Assembly: GCF_018918325.1 (NCBI RefSeq)
Contig: NZ_JAHLQH010000012.1
Location: 99,409-163,408, forward strand
Direction: 5' to 3'
DNA from: Clostridium sp. MSJ-8
Lineage (GTDB): Bacteria > Bacillota > Clostridia > Clostridiales > Clostridiaceae
Length of the DNA stretch: 64,000 nucleotides
Part shown: positions 32,716 through 42,113 of the stretch, piece after piece
Layout: every line of letters begins with the position of its first letter
Position numbering within the stretch: position 1 is the stretch's first letter
The notes under the pieces: generated by a model
Databases searched by the model: none
What the model was told of the DNA's origin: nothing
What the model saw: only the letters and a program-made list of their open reading frames with translations
Position numbers and translations under genes: made by a program

Positions 32716-33726
32716 ATGGTGGAGTTAAGAAATATAAATGTAAGTTTTAATAATAGAAAAAAAGAATTTAAGGCAATAGATAATGTTTCATTATCAATAA
32801 AAAGTGGAGAAATATATGGAATAGTAGGTTCTAGTGGAGCGGGTAAGAGTACTCTTCTTAGAACAATAAATCATCTTCAATCTATAGATAGTGGTGAGAT
32901 AATAATTGGAGGTAAAAACGTTGAGAGGTATTCTGGCAAAGAGCTTAGAAATCTAAGAAAGAATATAGGAATGATATTTCAACATTTTAATTTGGCAGAG
33001 AGCAAAACAGTTTATAAAAATATAGAATTTGTATTAAAAGAATCTGGAAAATCTTCAAAGGAATCAGAAGCTAGAATAAAACAACTTTTAAAATTTGTAG
33101 GACTTGAAGAAAAAATAAATGAATATCCATCTAATTTATCTGGTGGACAGAAACAAAGGGTAGCCATAGCAAGGGCACTTGCTAATAATGCCAATATACT
33201 ACTATGTGATGAGCCAACATCAGCCTTAGATGTAGAAACAACTAATTCAGTATTAAAATTATTAAAGGATATAAATAAAAAATTAGGAGTGACTATAATA
33301 ATAATAACTCATGAACTTGAGGTAGTGAAAGAAATATGTGATAGAGTTGCAGTAATGAAGGATGGAAGAATTATAGAAGAAGGAAATGTATATGATGTAT
33401 TTACTAATCCTAAAGAAGAATTTACTAAACATTTAATAGGACATACTCAACAATTTGAGATTCCAATAGAAATTATAGATATATCAAAAGGACCTATTCT
33501 AAAATTGACATATTTAAATGAAAATGCAGAAGAAGCTTTAATATCTAACGTGTCTACAAAATATAATATAGAATTTAATATACTTCATGGCAAGATTGAA
33601 TATATAAGTGGTAGACCAATAGGAATATTATATATAAATGTATTAGGAAACAAAGAAGTAGTAGAAGAAGCTATTGAGTACTTGAGAGAAAAAACAGAAA
33701 GATTAGAGGTGATAAGAGATGTTTAA
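32716..33726 (+). CDS. metN: methionine ABC transporter ATP-binding protein MetN
   Basis: 336 residues from ATG 32716. Walker A GSSGAGKST (about 38-46), Q-loop MIFQHFNLAE, signature [15 protein letters not shown], Walker [13 protein letters not shown], switch His IITHE. After the ATPase domain a C-terminal NIL domain (about 255-336) is present, the site of allosteric feedback by methionine in MetN proteins. Its stop overlaps the metI start by 8 bp. Typical length for MetN. Confidence 0.95.
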   Translation: MVELRNINVSFNNRKKEFKAIDNVSLSIKSGEIYGIVGSSGAGKSTLLRTINHLQSIDSGEIIIGGKNVERYSGKELRNLRKNIGMIFQHFNLAESKTVYKNIEFVLKESGKSSKESEARIKQLLKFVGLEEKINEYPSNLSGGQKQRVAIARALANNANILLCDEPTSALDVETTNSVLKLLKDINKKLGVTIIIITHELEVVKEICDRVAVMKDGRIIEEGNVYDVFTNPKEEFTKHLIGHTQQFEIPIEIIDISKGPILKLTYLNENAEEALISNVSTKYNIEFNILHGKIEYISGRPIGILYINVLGNKEVVEEAIEYLREKTERLEVIRDV

Positions 33727-34381
33727 ATTTGATAATCAGATATTAGACTTAATAAAAAGATCGTTAAGCGAAACAGGATATATGGTATTAATTTCTCTTA
33801 TAGCGGCAGTATTAATAGGTGGACTATTAGGTTTGTTTTTATATTTAACGTCAGAAAGGTTATTTGTAAAAAATAAAGTTATTAATTCCATACTAGGGGT
33901 CATATTAAATGTAGTTAGATCCATTCCATTTTTGATTTTAATGATATTTTTATTGCCGTTAACTGCTTTAATAGTTGGAACAAAGATAGGAACTACAGCA
34001 GTAATAGTTCCATTATCTATAGCATCTATAGCTTTTTTCGCAAGGCTTGCAGAAGCATCATTTTCAGAGGTTGATAGAGGAGTTATAGAAGCAGCAATAG
34101 CATCAGGAGCTAAGAAGGTGAACATAATATTAAAGATATTGATTCCAGAGGCGGCTGCAGCATTAATTAAAAATATAACTGTAACTGCAATATCTATATT
34201 AGGATTCTCAGCAATGGCAGGACTTATAGGTGGCGGTGGAATTGGAGACTTAGCTTATAGATATGGATATCAAAGATATCAACAAGATGTAATGATAGTA
34301 TGCGTAATAATACTTATAGTGTTAGTACAGTTGATTCAAATTATAGGAGATGGTATAGCGAAAGTAATAAATAAGAAATAA
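33719..34381 (+). CDS. metI: methionine ABC transporter permease MetI
   Basis: 220 residues, five membrane helices, the small permease of MetNIQ. The cytoplasmic coupling loop EVDRGVIEAAIASGAKKVNI with the EAA motif contacts MetN; NVVRSIPFLILMIFLLPLTA and SAMAGLIGGGGIGDLAYRYG are strongly conserved in MetI. AGGTGATAAG upstream serves as ribosome binding site inside metN. It completes the operon: methionine import, conversion through homocysteine, then cysteine. Confidence 0.95.
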   Translation: MFKFDNQILDLIKRSLSETGYMVLISLIAAVLIGGLLGLFLYLTSERLFVKNKVINSILGVILNVVRSIPFLILMIFLLPLTALIVGTKIGTTAVIVPLSIASIAFFARLAEASFSEVDRGVIEAAIASGAKKVNIILKILIPEAAAALIKNITVTAISILGFSAMAGLIGGGGIGDLAYRYGYQRYQQDVMIVCVIILIVLVQLIQIIGDGIAKVINKK

Positions 34382-34461
34382 TTAATATTGCAAAATAAAA
34401 AATAGAATTAATTCATAGTAAAAATATATGAATAGTTTGAATACAGAAAGGAAGTAATAAA

Positions 34462-35805
34462 ATGACAGTAACAGATTTTAATAAAGATACAGAAGAAAAA
34501 TATTGGGATAAGGAATTAGAAACTTTACCTAGAGAGGAGTTAGAAAAATTACAATTAGAAGAATTAAAGGAGATTATAAGTTTTGCTTACGATAATTCTC
34601 CTTATTATAAGAGAGCTTTTGATAAAGCAAATGTAAAACCGACGGATATAAAATCTTTAAGAGATTTAAGAAAATTTCCATTTATAAGTAAGCAAACAGA
34701 AAGAGAGACTCAAGGAGTAGGAAGTTTTGTAGGAGAATTATCAGCAGTACCTGAAGAAGATATAGTTTTTATATCAACTTCTAGTGGTTCAACTGGTGTA
34801 CCAACAATGAGTCCATTTACTAAGAAGGACTTTGATGAATTTCAAGAAGTAGAGAGTAGATTATTTTATCAAGCAGGAATGAGGAAAACAGATAGGTATG
34901 TACATGCATTAAACTTTTCGTTATTTGTAGGCGGTCCAGATGTAATAGGTGCCCAAAATTTGGGAGCTTTATGTATATGGGCAGGTACTATTCCATCTGA
35001 AAGATTACTTTTTATTTTAGAAACATATAAACCTACAATGATATGGACTACACCATCATATGCTTGGTATTTAGGAGAAACAGCAAAGAAGAAAGGAATA
35101 GACCCAGCAAAAGATTTAGCTATAAATAAAATTATAGTTGCAGGAGAACCTGGAGGTTCAATAAAGGCAACAAGAGAGGCTATAGAAGAATTGTGGGATG
35201 CAAAAGTATATGATTTCTTTGGAATATCAGACATATTTGGAGCTTGCGCAGCTCAATGTGAAGTTCATGATGGCTTACATATAGCTGAAGATCATGTATT
35301 GGTGGAAGTAGTTGATATAAATACTGGAGAAGCATTGGAAGATGGAGAAGTAGGAGAATTAGTATTTACAACATTAAGAAAACATGCACGTCCAATGATT
35401 CGTTTTCGTTCTGGCGATGTGGGCTATGTTGATAGAAGCAAATGCTCATGCGGACGTACTCACACAAGAATTCATGTAGTAGGACGTAAGGATGATATGT
35501 TTATAGTGTCTGGGGTTAATGTATTTCCTAGTGATGTTGAATATGTTATACGTGGAATGAAAGGACTTACAGGAGAGTATCTAATAAGAGTTTCTGATAA
35601 AGATTTTACAACTAAATATTCAGTTGAGGTAGAGAAAGCTGCAAGCAATACAGAAACAAATGAAGAATTGAAGTTAGAGATATCTAAGGCTCTAAAGGCT
35701 AGAGTGGGTGTTAAACCTGCAGAAGTGCTTATCTTAAAAGATGGAGAACTTCCAAGAGCAACTCATAAGGCGAAGAGAATTATAGATGAGAGAAGTAAAA
35801 AATAG
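34462..35805 (+). CDS. phenylacetate-CoA ligase-like adenylate-forming enzyme
   Basis: 447 residues, the length of PaaK-type ligases. The P-loop-like STSSGSTGVPTMSPF lies at about 111-125, then GISDIFGACAAQCEVHDGLH, the adenylation Asp-Arg region IRFRSGDVGYVDRSKCSCGRTHTRI and the C-terminal VVGRKDDMFIVSGVNVFPSDVE. PaaK makes arylacetyl-CoA from arylacetate, ATP and CoA. Placed in front of a 2-oxoacid:ferredoxin oxidoreductase and an aminotransferase, it may activate arylacetates or work in the reverse direction to recover energy from arylacetyl-CoA. AGGAAGTAATAAA precedes the ATG. Confidence 0.88.
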   Translation: MTVTDFNKDTEEKYWDKELETLPREELEKLQLEELKEIISFAYDNSPYYKRAFDKANVKPTDIKSLRDLRKFPFISKQTERETQGVGSFVGELSAVPEEDIVFISTSSGSTGVPTMSPFTKKDFDEFQEVESRLFYQAGMRKTDRYVHALNFSLFVGGPDVIGAQNLGALCIWAGTIPSERLLFILETYKPTMIWTTPSYAWYLGETAKKKGIDPAKDLAINKIIVAGEPGGSIKATREAIEELWDAKVYDFFGISDIFGACAAQCEVHDGLHIAEDHVLVEVVDINTGEALEDGEVGELVFTTLRKHARPMIRFRSGDVGYVDRSKCSCGRTHTRIHVVGRKDDMFIVSGVNVFPSDVEYVIRGMKGLTGEYLIRVSDKDFTTKYSVEVEKAASNTETNEELKLEISKALKARVGVKPAEVLILKDGELPRATHKAKRIIDERSKK

Positions 35806-35839
35806 GATTTTGAGATTTTAGTTATTAGGAGATGGTTTT

Positions 35840-36352
35840 ATGATAGAAGTAAGATGGCATGGAAGAGGAGGACAAGGAGCATTTACTGCATCTAAGATAT
35901 TAGGTGCAGCTGCTATACCAGATGGCAAGAATGCACTTGCCTTTCCATCATTTGGGCCTGAAAGGCGTGGAGCTCCTATTCAAGCTTTTACAAAGATAAG
36001 TGATAAAAAAATTTCAGATAGAAGTGTAATAAAAAAGTGTGATTATATAATCTATTTAGATGAAACTTTATACAATAGTGATACAAAGGGTGATTTAAAG
36101 ACAAATGGAAAGATATTAATTAATTCAAAACATAATTATGAAGATGAAGATATTATATCTATAGATGAAGATAAAATAGCTCGAGAGATATTGGGTAAAA
36201 CTGTAGTTAATACTGCTATGTTAGCTGCTTTAGCTAATATATCTGGTATAGTGAAAATAGAGAATTTAAAAGAAGCTTTGGCCCTATATTTACCTGAAAA
36301 AATATTAGATAAGAATAAGAAGATAATAGAAACTATTGTAAGAAAGGAGTGA
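35840..36352 (+). CDS. 2-oxoacid:ferredoxin oxidoreductase, gamma subunit
   Basis: 170 residues. RWHGRGGQGAFTASKILG at the start and AFPSFGPERRGAPIQAFTKIS are signature stretches of the gamma subunit (PorG/VorG type), which takes part in CoA handling. It begins 34 bp after the ligase gene with AGGAGATGG upstream and is followed at once by the ferredoxin-like delta subunit. Gene order gamma-delta-alpha-beta is the ancestral four-subunit arrangement found in archaea and many anaerobes. Confidence 0.93.
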   Translation: MIEVRWHGRGGQGAFTASKILGAAAIPDGKNALAFPSFGPERRGAPIQAFTKISDKKISDRSVIKKCDYIIYLDETLYNSDTKGDLKTNGKILINSKHNYEDEDIISIDEDKIAREILGKTVVNTAMLAALANISGIVKIENLKEALALYLPEKILDKNKKIIETIVRKE

Positions 36353-36359
36353 GAGTGTT

Positions 36360-36662
36360 GTGATTAAACCTACGTTAAGAGAAGATAAGAAATATGAAAA
36401 GCTATCAGAATATCCTGAAGCAACTTGCTATGAGGCAGGATATTTAGTAACTAAAAATTCAGGATGGAGGAATAAAAGACCAGTTATTAATAAAGAAATA
36501 TGCCTAGAATGCTATAGATGCTATATGTATTGTCCAGATGGGGTTATATTTAAGAAAAAAAATAATGGTATAGATATTGATTATGATTTTTGTAAGGGAT
36601 GTGGAATATGTGCAAAGACATGTCCAGTTCAAGCTATAGAAATGGAGGATGAAGGAAAATGA
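36360..36662 (+). CDS. 2-oxoacid:ferredoxin oxidoreductase, delta (2x 4Fe-4S) subunit
   Basis: 100 residues from GTG 36360, 8 bases after AAAGGAGTGA. Two cluster motifs are present: CLECYRCYMYCP (about 45-56) and CKGCGICAKTCP (about 79-90), each CxxCxxCxxxCP. It passes electrons from the TPP-bound intermediate to ferredoxin. The stop overlaps the alpha subunit start by 4 bp. Confidence 0.94.
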   Translation: MIKPTLREDKKYEKLSEYPEATCYEAGYLVTKNSGWRNKRPVINKEICLECYRCYMYCPDGVIFKKKNNGIDIDYDFCKGCGICAKTCPVQAIEMEDEGK

Positions 36663-37837
36663 CAAGCAAAAAATTCATATCAGGAAATGATGCCTTTGCT
36701 GAAGGGGTAAGACTTGCAAAACCAAATGTTATATCAGCATACCCTATAACACCACAAACAATAGTGGTTGAGAAACTATCGGATATGGTAGAAGATAAAA
36801 GTTTAGATAGTGAATTTATACATGTCGAATCAGAGCATTCTGCATTATCTTGTGCTATAGGTGCATCAGCAATGGGGGTAAGGACATTTACAGCTACTTC
36901 TTCGCAGGGATTATTATATATGGCAGAATGTTTAGCATATGCAGCTGGAGGAAGATTCCCTATAGTTATGATGAATGCTAATAGAGCTACAGCACTTCCT
37001 TGGAATATATATGGTGATCAGAGAGATTCAATAGGATTATTAGACCAAGGATGGATACAAGTATATGTAGAAGATGCACAAGAAAGTTTAGATATGGCAA
37101 TTATGAGTTATTATATTGCTGAACATAAAGATGTAAGAGTACCCATAATGGTTAATTTAGATGGATTTGTATTAACTCATACTTATGAAGCAGTAGAAGT
37201 TCCAACTAGTGAGCAAGCAGATAGATTTTTACCACCATATGTAACTAAAAACAAGATGGATATAGATAATCCAGTTAATATGGCATTTACAGCTGGACCA
37301 AATGATAATATGGAATTTCAATTATTACACCATAAAGCTATGAATAATGTAAGCAGAGTAGTAGAGGAAGCTGATAGAAAATTCTATGAGATATTTGGAA
37401 GAAGTCATGGTGGAATGATAGATGGATATAAAATAGATGATGCAGATTATATACTTATTACTATTGGTAGTATAAGTGGTTTAGTACGTAATGTTGTAGA
37501 TGAATACAGGGATAAAGGAATCAAGGCTGGAGCAATTAAGATTAGATTTCTTAGGCCTTTTCCATATAAAGAACTATCTGATGCAGTAAAAGATGCAAAA
37601 GCTATAGGCGTTTTAGAAAAAGATATTTCGTTTGGATATGAAGGAACAGTGTATACAAATGTTAATTCAGCCCTTATCAAAACAGGAGTTTATAAAAAGA
37701 ATTATAATTTTATAGGCGGATTAGGTGGCAGAAATATATCTAAAAAAAATATACAAGAATGCTTCAATATAATTATTGAAGGTGGTGAGGAAAAAATAAA
37801 TTGGATTGGATTGGGGGTAATAGATGATGTCAATTAG
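36659..37837 (+). CDS. 2-oxoacid:ferredoxin oxidoreductase, alpha subunit
   Basis: 392 residues. The N-terminal pyrophosphate-domain-like part shows VISAYPITPQTIVVEKLSDM and HVESEHSALSCAIGASAMG, with the later TATSSQGLLYMAECLAYAAG and MMNANRATALPWNIYGDQRDS. These are usual in PorA/VorA alpha subunits; the C-terminal transketolase-like domain runs from about 250. Substrate preference among pyruvate, branched-chain and aryl 2-oxoacids cannot be read directly. It overlaps the beta gene by 14 bp. Confidence 0.93.
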   Translation: MTSKKFISGNDAFAEGVRLAKPNVISAYPITPQTIVVEKLSDMVEDKSLDSEFIHVESEHSALSCAIGASAMGVRTFTATSSQGLLYMAECLAYAAGGRFPIVMMNANRATALPWNIYGDQRDSIGLLDQGWIQVYVEDAQESLDMAIMSYYIAEHKDVRVPIMVNLDGFVLTHTYEAVEVPTSEQADRFLPPYVTKNKMDIDNPVNMAFTAGPNDNMEFQLLHHKAMNNVSRVVEEADRKFYEIFGRSHGGMIDGYKIDDADYILITIGSISGLVRNVVDEYRDKGIKAGAIKIRFLRPFPYKELSDAVKDAKAIGVLEKDISFGYEGTVYTNVNSALIKTGVYKKNYNFIGGLGGRNISKKNIQECFNIIIEGGEEKINWIGLGVIDDVN

Positions 37838-38735
37838 AATAACAGCAAATAATATATCGGATAACGAATTTTTCTATGGACACAAGGCATGTGCTGGATG
37901 TGGAGGTAGTTTAGCAGTTAGAATGGCACTTAAGGTTTTAGGAGAGAGAACATTTACAGCTATTCCTGCTGGCTGTATGTCTGCTGTGGGGTTTAATTTT
38001 CCACAATTATGTTTTTCTAATAATGCTATTATATCTACCTTTGCAGGAACTGGTTCAATGCTAACTGGAATGGCAGCAGCAGCAAAGGTTCTTAAACTAA
38101 AAGACTATAATATTGTAGGAATAGCAGGCGATGGAGGAACTGCAGATATTGGAATTCAAGCTCTATCGGGAGCAATTGACAGAGGAGACAAGATTATATA
38201 CATTTGTTATGATAATGAAGCATATATGAACACTGGAATTCAAAAAAGTGGGCTTACACCATTTGGAGCAAAGACTACAACAACTCCAGCAGGCAAAAAT
38301 GTTCATGGTAATATAAAGAATAAAAAGAATATGTTTGAGATAATTGCAGCACATAATATTCCTTATGCTGCAACAGCAAGTATTGCTTATATGGAGGATT
38401 TTTTATATAAGGTTAAAAGAGCATCTGAAGTAGATGGTCCGTCTTATATACATGTAATTGCACCTTGTCCAACAGGGTGGGGCATTCCGGTTGATGAAAC
38501 TGTAAATATAGCAAAAGAGGTTGTAGATTGTGGATTATGGTATCTTGCAGAATACTATGATGGAGAGTTCTATATTAATAAAGTTCCAAAGCAGTTTTCA
38601 AGTATAAAAGATTATTTGAAAAAACAATCAAGATTTAGTAAGCTTGATGAGAATGATTTAACATATATAGAAGAACAAAGAAATGAAAAATGGAAACAGA
38701 TAAAAAGTAAATGGATAACACAGAAGTTAAGTTAG
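37824..38735 (+). CDS. 2-oxoacid:ferredoxin oxidoreductase, beta (TPP-binding) subunit
   Basis: 303 residues. TPP/Mg site GIAGDGGTADIGIQALSGA (about 99-117) and DNEAYMNTGIQKSG (about 132-145); cluster-binding HKACAGCGGSLA (about 20-31) places the Cys pair seen in PorB-type subunits, with further Cys at about 53 and 216. ATTTPAGKN-type sequence TTTTPAGKN follows. It completes a four-subunit oxidoreductase that decarboxylates a 2-oxoacid to acyl-CoA with reduction of ferredoxin. The aminotransferase gene follows 17 bp downstream. Confidence 0.93.
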   Translation: MMSIRITANNISDNEFFYGHKACAGCGGSLAVRMALKVLGERTFTAIPAGCMSAVGFNFPQLCFSNNAIISTFAGTGSMLTGMAAAAKVLKLKDYNIVGIAGDGGTADIGIQALSGAIDRGDKIIYICYDNEAYMNTGIQKSGLTPFGAKTTTTPAGKNVHGNIKNKKNMFEIIAAHNIPYAATASIAYMEDFLYKVKRASEVDGPSYIHVIAPCPTGWGIPVDETVNIAKEVVDCGLWYLAEYYDGEFYINKVPKQFSSIKDYLKKQSRFSKLDENDLTYIEEQRNEKWKQIKSKWITQKLS

Positions 38736-38752
38736 AAAGGAAAGTATAATAT

Positions 38753-39937
38753 ATGAAAGAATTAAGCGCTAGAACTGAAAATTTTACTGATTCGGTTATA
38801 AGACGAATGACAAGAATTGCCAATAAGTATGGTGCTATTAATTTATCTCAAGGATTTCCGGATTTTGATCCACCCAAGGAAATTACAGATAAATTAGCCG
38901 AAGTAGCATCAGTAGGACCACATCAATATGCAATAACTTGGGGAGCTGATAATTTTAGAGAAGCATTAGCTAGAAAACATGAACGTTTCTCAGGAACTAA
39001 AGTAGATAAAGACAAAGAGATTGTTGTAACTTGTGGAAGTACTGAAGCTATGATGGCTGCTATGATGACAGTGGCTAATCCAGGAGATAAAGTTGTTATT
39101 TTTTCTCCGTTTTATGAAAATTATGGTGCTGACACAATATTATCAGGAGCAGAACCTATATATGTACCTTTAGTTCCACCACAATATACATTTGATCCAA
39201 ATGTGTTAGAGGATGCATTTAAACAAGGGGCACGAGTGCTTATATTATGTAATCCATCTAATCCTTGTGGCAAAGTATTTAATTATTCTGAACTCGAAAT
39301 AATAGCTAAACTTGCAATAAAGTATGATGCTTATGTTATAACTGATGAAGTATATGAACATATTGTATATGAGCCTAACAAACATATATATATATCTACA
39401 CTTCCTGGAATGAAAGAGAGAACTATTATATGCAATTCTTTGTCTAAGACTTATTCTATTACAGGATGGAGGTTAGGATATATTATTGCTAATGAAGAAA
39501 TAATAGAAAGAGCAAAGAAGGTACATGACTTCTTGACAGTAGGAGCAGCTGCACCACTTATGGAAGCTGCTGTAGTTGGGCTTAACTTTAAGGATGACTA
39601 TTATAAAAAGCTTCAAGAACATTATACGCATATGAAAGATTTATTTGTAGGAGGACTTAGAAAATTAAAATTTAATTTTACAGAACCTCAAGGAGCATAT
39701 TATGTGCTTATGGATGTAAGTGAATTTGGAGTTAAAGATGATATAAAGTTTTGTGAATGGATGGCAGAGCATGTTAAAGTAGCAGCAGTACCAGGATCAA
39801 GTTTCTTCAAAGAAGATATTCATAATATTATTAGATTTCATTTTGCTAAGGAAGACGCAACTCTAAATGAAGCACTAACTAGATTATCAGCATTAAAAGA
39901 AAAAGCTAATAATGCTATAAATGTTAATTGGCGATAA
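38753..39937 (+). CDS. class I/II pyridoxal-phosphate aminotransferase
   Basis: 394 residues, fold type I. The PLP Lys is Lys232 in NSLSKTYSITGWRLGY; LILCNPSNPCGKVF and ITDEVYEHIVYE flank the cofactor; the start AINLSQGFPDFDPP is typical of the aspartate/aromatic/kynurenine aminotransferase group. It probably converts an amino acid, plausibly phenylalanine, tyrosine, tryptophan or a branched-chain one, to the 2-oxoacid used by the oxidoreductase encoded just upstream. No terminator is obvious directly after it. AAAGGAAAG precedes the ATG. Confidence 0.9.
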   Translation: MKELSARTENFTDSVIRRMTRIANKYGAINLSQGFPDFDPPKEITDKLAEVASVGPHQYAITWGADNFREALARKHERFSGTKVDKDKEIVVTCGSTEAMMAAMMTVANPGDKVVIFSPFYENYGADTILSGAEPIYVPLVPPQYTFDPNVLEDAFKQGARVLILCNPSNPCGKVFNYSELEIIAKLAIKYDAYVITDEVYEHIVYEPNKHIYISTLPGMKERTIICNSLSKTYSITGWRLGYIIANEEIIERAKKVHDFLTVGAAAPLMEAAVVGLNFKDDYYKKLQEHYTHMKDLFVGGLRKLKFNFTEPQGAYYVLMDVSEFGVKDDIKFCEWMAEHVKVAAVPGSSFFKEDIHNIIRFHFAKEDATLNEALTRLSALKEKANNAINVNWR

Positions 39938-39984
39938 AATCATTATTTATATTTTATCCCATAAATTCTTGAAAATATATATCG

Positions 39985-40014
39985 TTGACATTATTATGTA
40001 AAATAATCTATACT
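39985..40014 (+). promoter_or_regulatory. promoter upstream of fabF
   Basis: TTGACA (39985-39990), 18-base spacer, TATACT (40009-40014). It gives a leader of about 110 bases in which I see no strong hairpin. Confidence 0.7.
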
Positions 40015-40132
40015 TATTAGTGTAAATTTAGTGAATTATTAAGTATAATCATAACTATAATAATTTAATATGTAAAAGTCTCGGTTAATTAAAATTAATA
40101 AGGGATAGCTTATGTAAAATTGGGAGGATGTA

Positions 40133-41365
40133 ATGAATAGAGTTGTAATTACGGGAATGGGTGTTGTATCACCTATAGGTAATAATATGAAAGAATTTTG
40201 GGGAAATATAAAAGAAGGAAAACATGGAATAGATAATATAACTTCTTTTGACACTACTGATTTTCCTATTAAGGTGGCAGCTGAAGTTAAAAACTTTGAT
40301 CCATTATTAGCATTAGATAAAAAAGAAACTAAAAGAACAGATATATATTGTCAATATACATTAGAAGCAACTAGACAAGCTATAGAAGATTGTGGTTGTG
40401 ATTTTAAAGAATATGATCCATATAGAGTGGGAGTTATTATAGGAAGTGGTATAGGTGGGATGACTACTGAAAACACTGAATATGCAAAGTTCTTAAAGAA
40501 AGGAACTAGACATATATCACCATTTATGATACCTATGATGATATCTAACATGGCAGCTGGAAATGTAGCTATGAAATATGGATTTAAGGGAACTAATTAC
40601 GCTATTGTTTCTGCATGTGCTACATCTACTCATACAATAGGAGAAGCATTTGAAGCAATAAAACATGGTAGATTAGATGCATGTGTTGCAGGTGGTGCAG
40701 AAGCTGTTATTAACCCATTTATATTAGGTGGATTTCATAATATGAAGACACTAACTACAACAGATGATAAGGATAGAGCATCTATACCATTTGATAAAGA
40801 TAGAAGTGGCTTTGTAATGGGTGAAGGTGCAGGAATAGTAATACTTGAAAGTTTAGATAGTGCATTAAAGAGAAATGCTAAAATATATGCAGAGGTTGTA
40901 GGATATGGTGCAACAGCAGATGCATATCATATAACAACTCCAGATCCAACAGGAGAAGCAGCAGCAAGAGCAATATTAGATGCCTGTGAAGAAGCTGGAA
41001 TAAGTCCAGATAAGATAGATTATGTAAATGCACATGGTACATCTACACCAATTAATGATAAATATGAAACAAATACTATGAAGGTTGCATTTAAAGAGCA
41101 TGCTAAAGACCTTTATGTTAGTTCAACTAAATCTATGACTGGTCATATGTTAGGAGCAGCTGGTGCAGTAGAAGCAATTATATGCGCAAAGGCAGTTCAT
41201 GAAGGATTTATACCTATGACAGCAGGATATAAAAATTATGATGAAGAATGTGACTTGAATTATGTAACTGAAAAAGGAATAGAAAAAGATTTTGAATATG
41301 CTATATCTAATTCTTTAGGATTTGGTGGACATAATGCAGTTGTATGCGTAAAAAAATACAAGTAA
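40133..41365 (+). CDS. fabF: 3-oxoacyl-[acyl-carrier-protein] synthase II
   Basis: 410 residues, thiolase fold, starts RVVITGMGVVSPIGNN. Active-site Cys162 lies in VSACATSTHTIGEA; the two His are in YVNAHGTSTPINDK (about 302) and KSMTGHMLGAAGAVE (about 339). It elongates acyl-ACP with malonyl-ACP in fatty acid synthesis. It is apart from any fab cluster here, so it may be a second copy used for membrane adaptation or a dedicated pathway. It has its own promoter, and palindrome copy 2 begins right after its stop. GGGAGGATGTA precedes the ATG. Confidence 0.94.
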   Translation: MNRVVITGMGVVSPIGNNMKEFWGNIKEGKHGIDNITSFDTTDFPIKVAAEVKNFDPLLALDKKETKRTDIYCQYTLEATRQAIEDCGCDFKEYDPYRVGVIIGSGIGGMTTENTEYAKFLKKGTRHISPFMIPMMISNMAAGNVAMKYGFKGTNYAIVSACATSTHTIGEAFEAIKHGRLDACVAGGAEAVINPFILGGFHNMKTLTTTDDKDRASIPFDKDRSGFVMGEGAGIVILESLDSALKRNAKIYAEVVGYGATADAYHITTPDPTGEAAARAILDACEEAGISPDKIDYVNAHGTSTPINDKYETNTMKVAFKEHAKDLYVSSTKSMTGHMLGAAGAVEAIICAKAVHEGFIPMTAGYKNYDEECDLNYVTEKGIEKDFEYAISNSLGFGGHNAVVCVKKYK

Positions 41366-41367
41366 GT

Positions 41368-41745
41368 AATTAATATCAAAATTATATGTTTAAGTAAATA
41401 ATATAATATGTAAAAAATCCAATGTTATTTGTATTTGATTAATATTATGTTTATAATTAGTATCAATATTATATGTTTTCATAAATAGCATAACTTCATT
41501 AAGGATTTCTAAATATAAAAAAATTAAGGTAGCTAAATGTTGTAAACTCACTAAAGCTCGAACAGTACAACATTTTAAACGCTACCTTAATTTTTTTATA
41601 ATAAGAAATCCTAAAATTCATTATGAAGATTTATTCAAAGCAATAATATTGATACTAATAAAGAAAATCATAATATTAACATTATCAAATAACATTGGAT
41701 TTTTCATTATCAATATTTACTTAAATCAATAATTTGATATTAATT
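41368..41745. repeat. nested giant palindrome, copy 2
   Basis: Left edge AATTAATATCAAAATTATAT, right edge AATTTGATATTAATT, shells AATCCAATGTTATTT / AAATAACATTGGATTT and core hairpin (41517-41598) are all present and in the order of copy 1. It begins 2 bases after the fabF stop. It is followed by the same tail (with TAAGATACTTACAGA) and element A. Confidence 0.88.
41517..41598 (+). terminator. core hairpin of palindrome copy 2, fabF terminator
   Basis: Same stem as 662-742; the loop reads AAACTCACTAAAGCTCGAACAG. T7 follows. Confidence 0.8.
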
Positions 41746-41864
41746 AACTTAAAAGATAAGTAATAAAAAAATATATTCAATAATTTTTGGGGTTAGAAAT
41801 ACTAAAAAATCTAAGATACTTACAGATTATATAGATACACTAAAAATCACCATAACGCTTAAAT

Positions 41865-42016
41865 AATTAAAATATAATAAGCTTAGTGGAAGTAACCATT
41901 ATTGTTAAGGTTAGAATTATAGGTGGATATAGAATAGTATAGCCATTAAGAATTAAAGATTAGTATGAATAATATGGAACAATAGGTTACTGAACTAATG
42001 CTATTATATTTTAATT
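41865..42016. repeat. MITE-like element A, copy 4
   Basis: Begins AATTAAAATATAATAAGC and ends GCTATTATATTTTAATT, with GGAAGTAACC and GGTTACTGAAC(T) as inner inverted arms. It lies just upstream of the putP promoter. Confidence 0.8.
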
Positions 42017-42032
42017 ATTGTTCCTAAAATCA

Positions 42033-42061
42033 TTTACGAATTATTAAAATTCTTTTATAAT
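42033..42061 (+). promoter_or_regulatory. promoter of putP
   Basis: TTTACG (42033-42038), 17-base spacer, TATAAT (42056-42061), starting 17 bases after element A. Confidence 0.6.
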
Positions 42062-42113
42062 GAATAGGATATATTGAAAAATTTCATAACAAAAGAAAGG
42101 ATTGGTAAACAAA

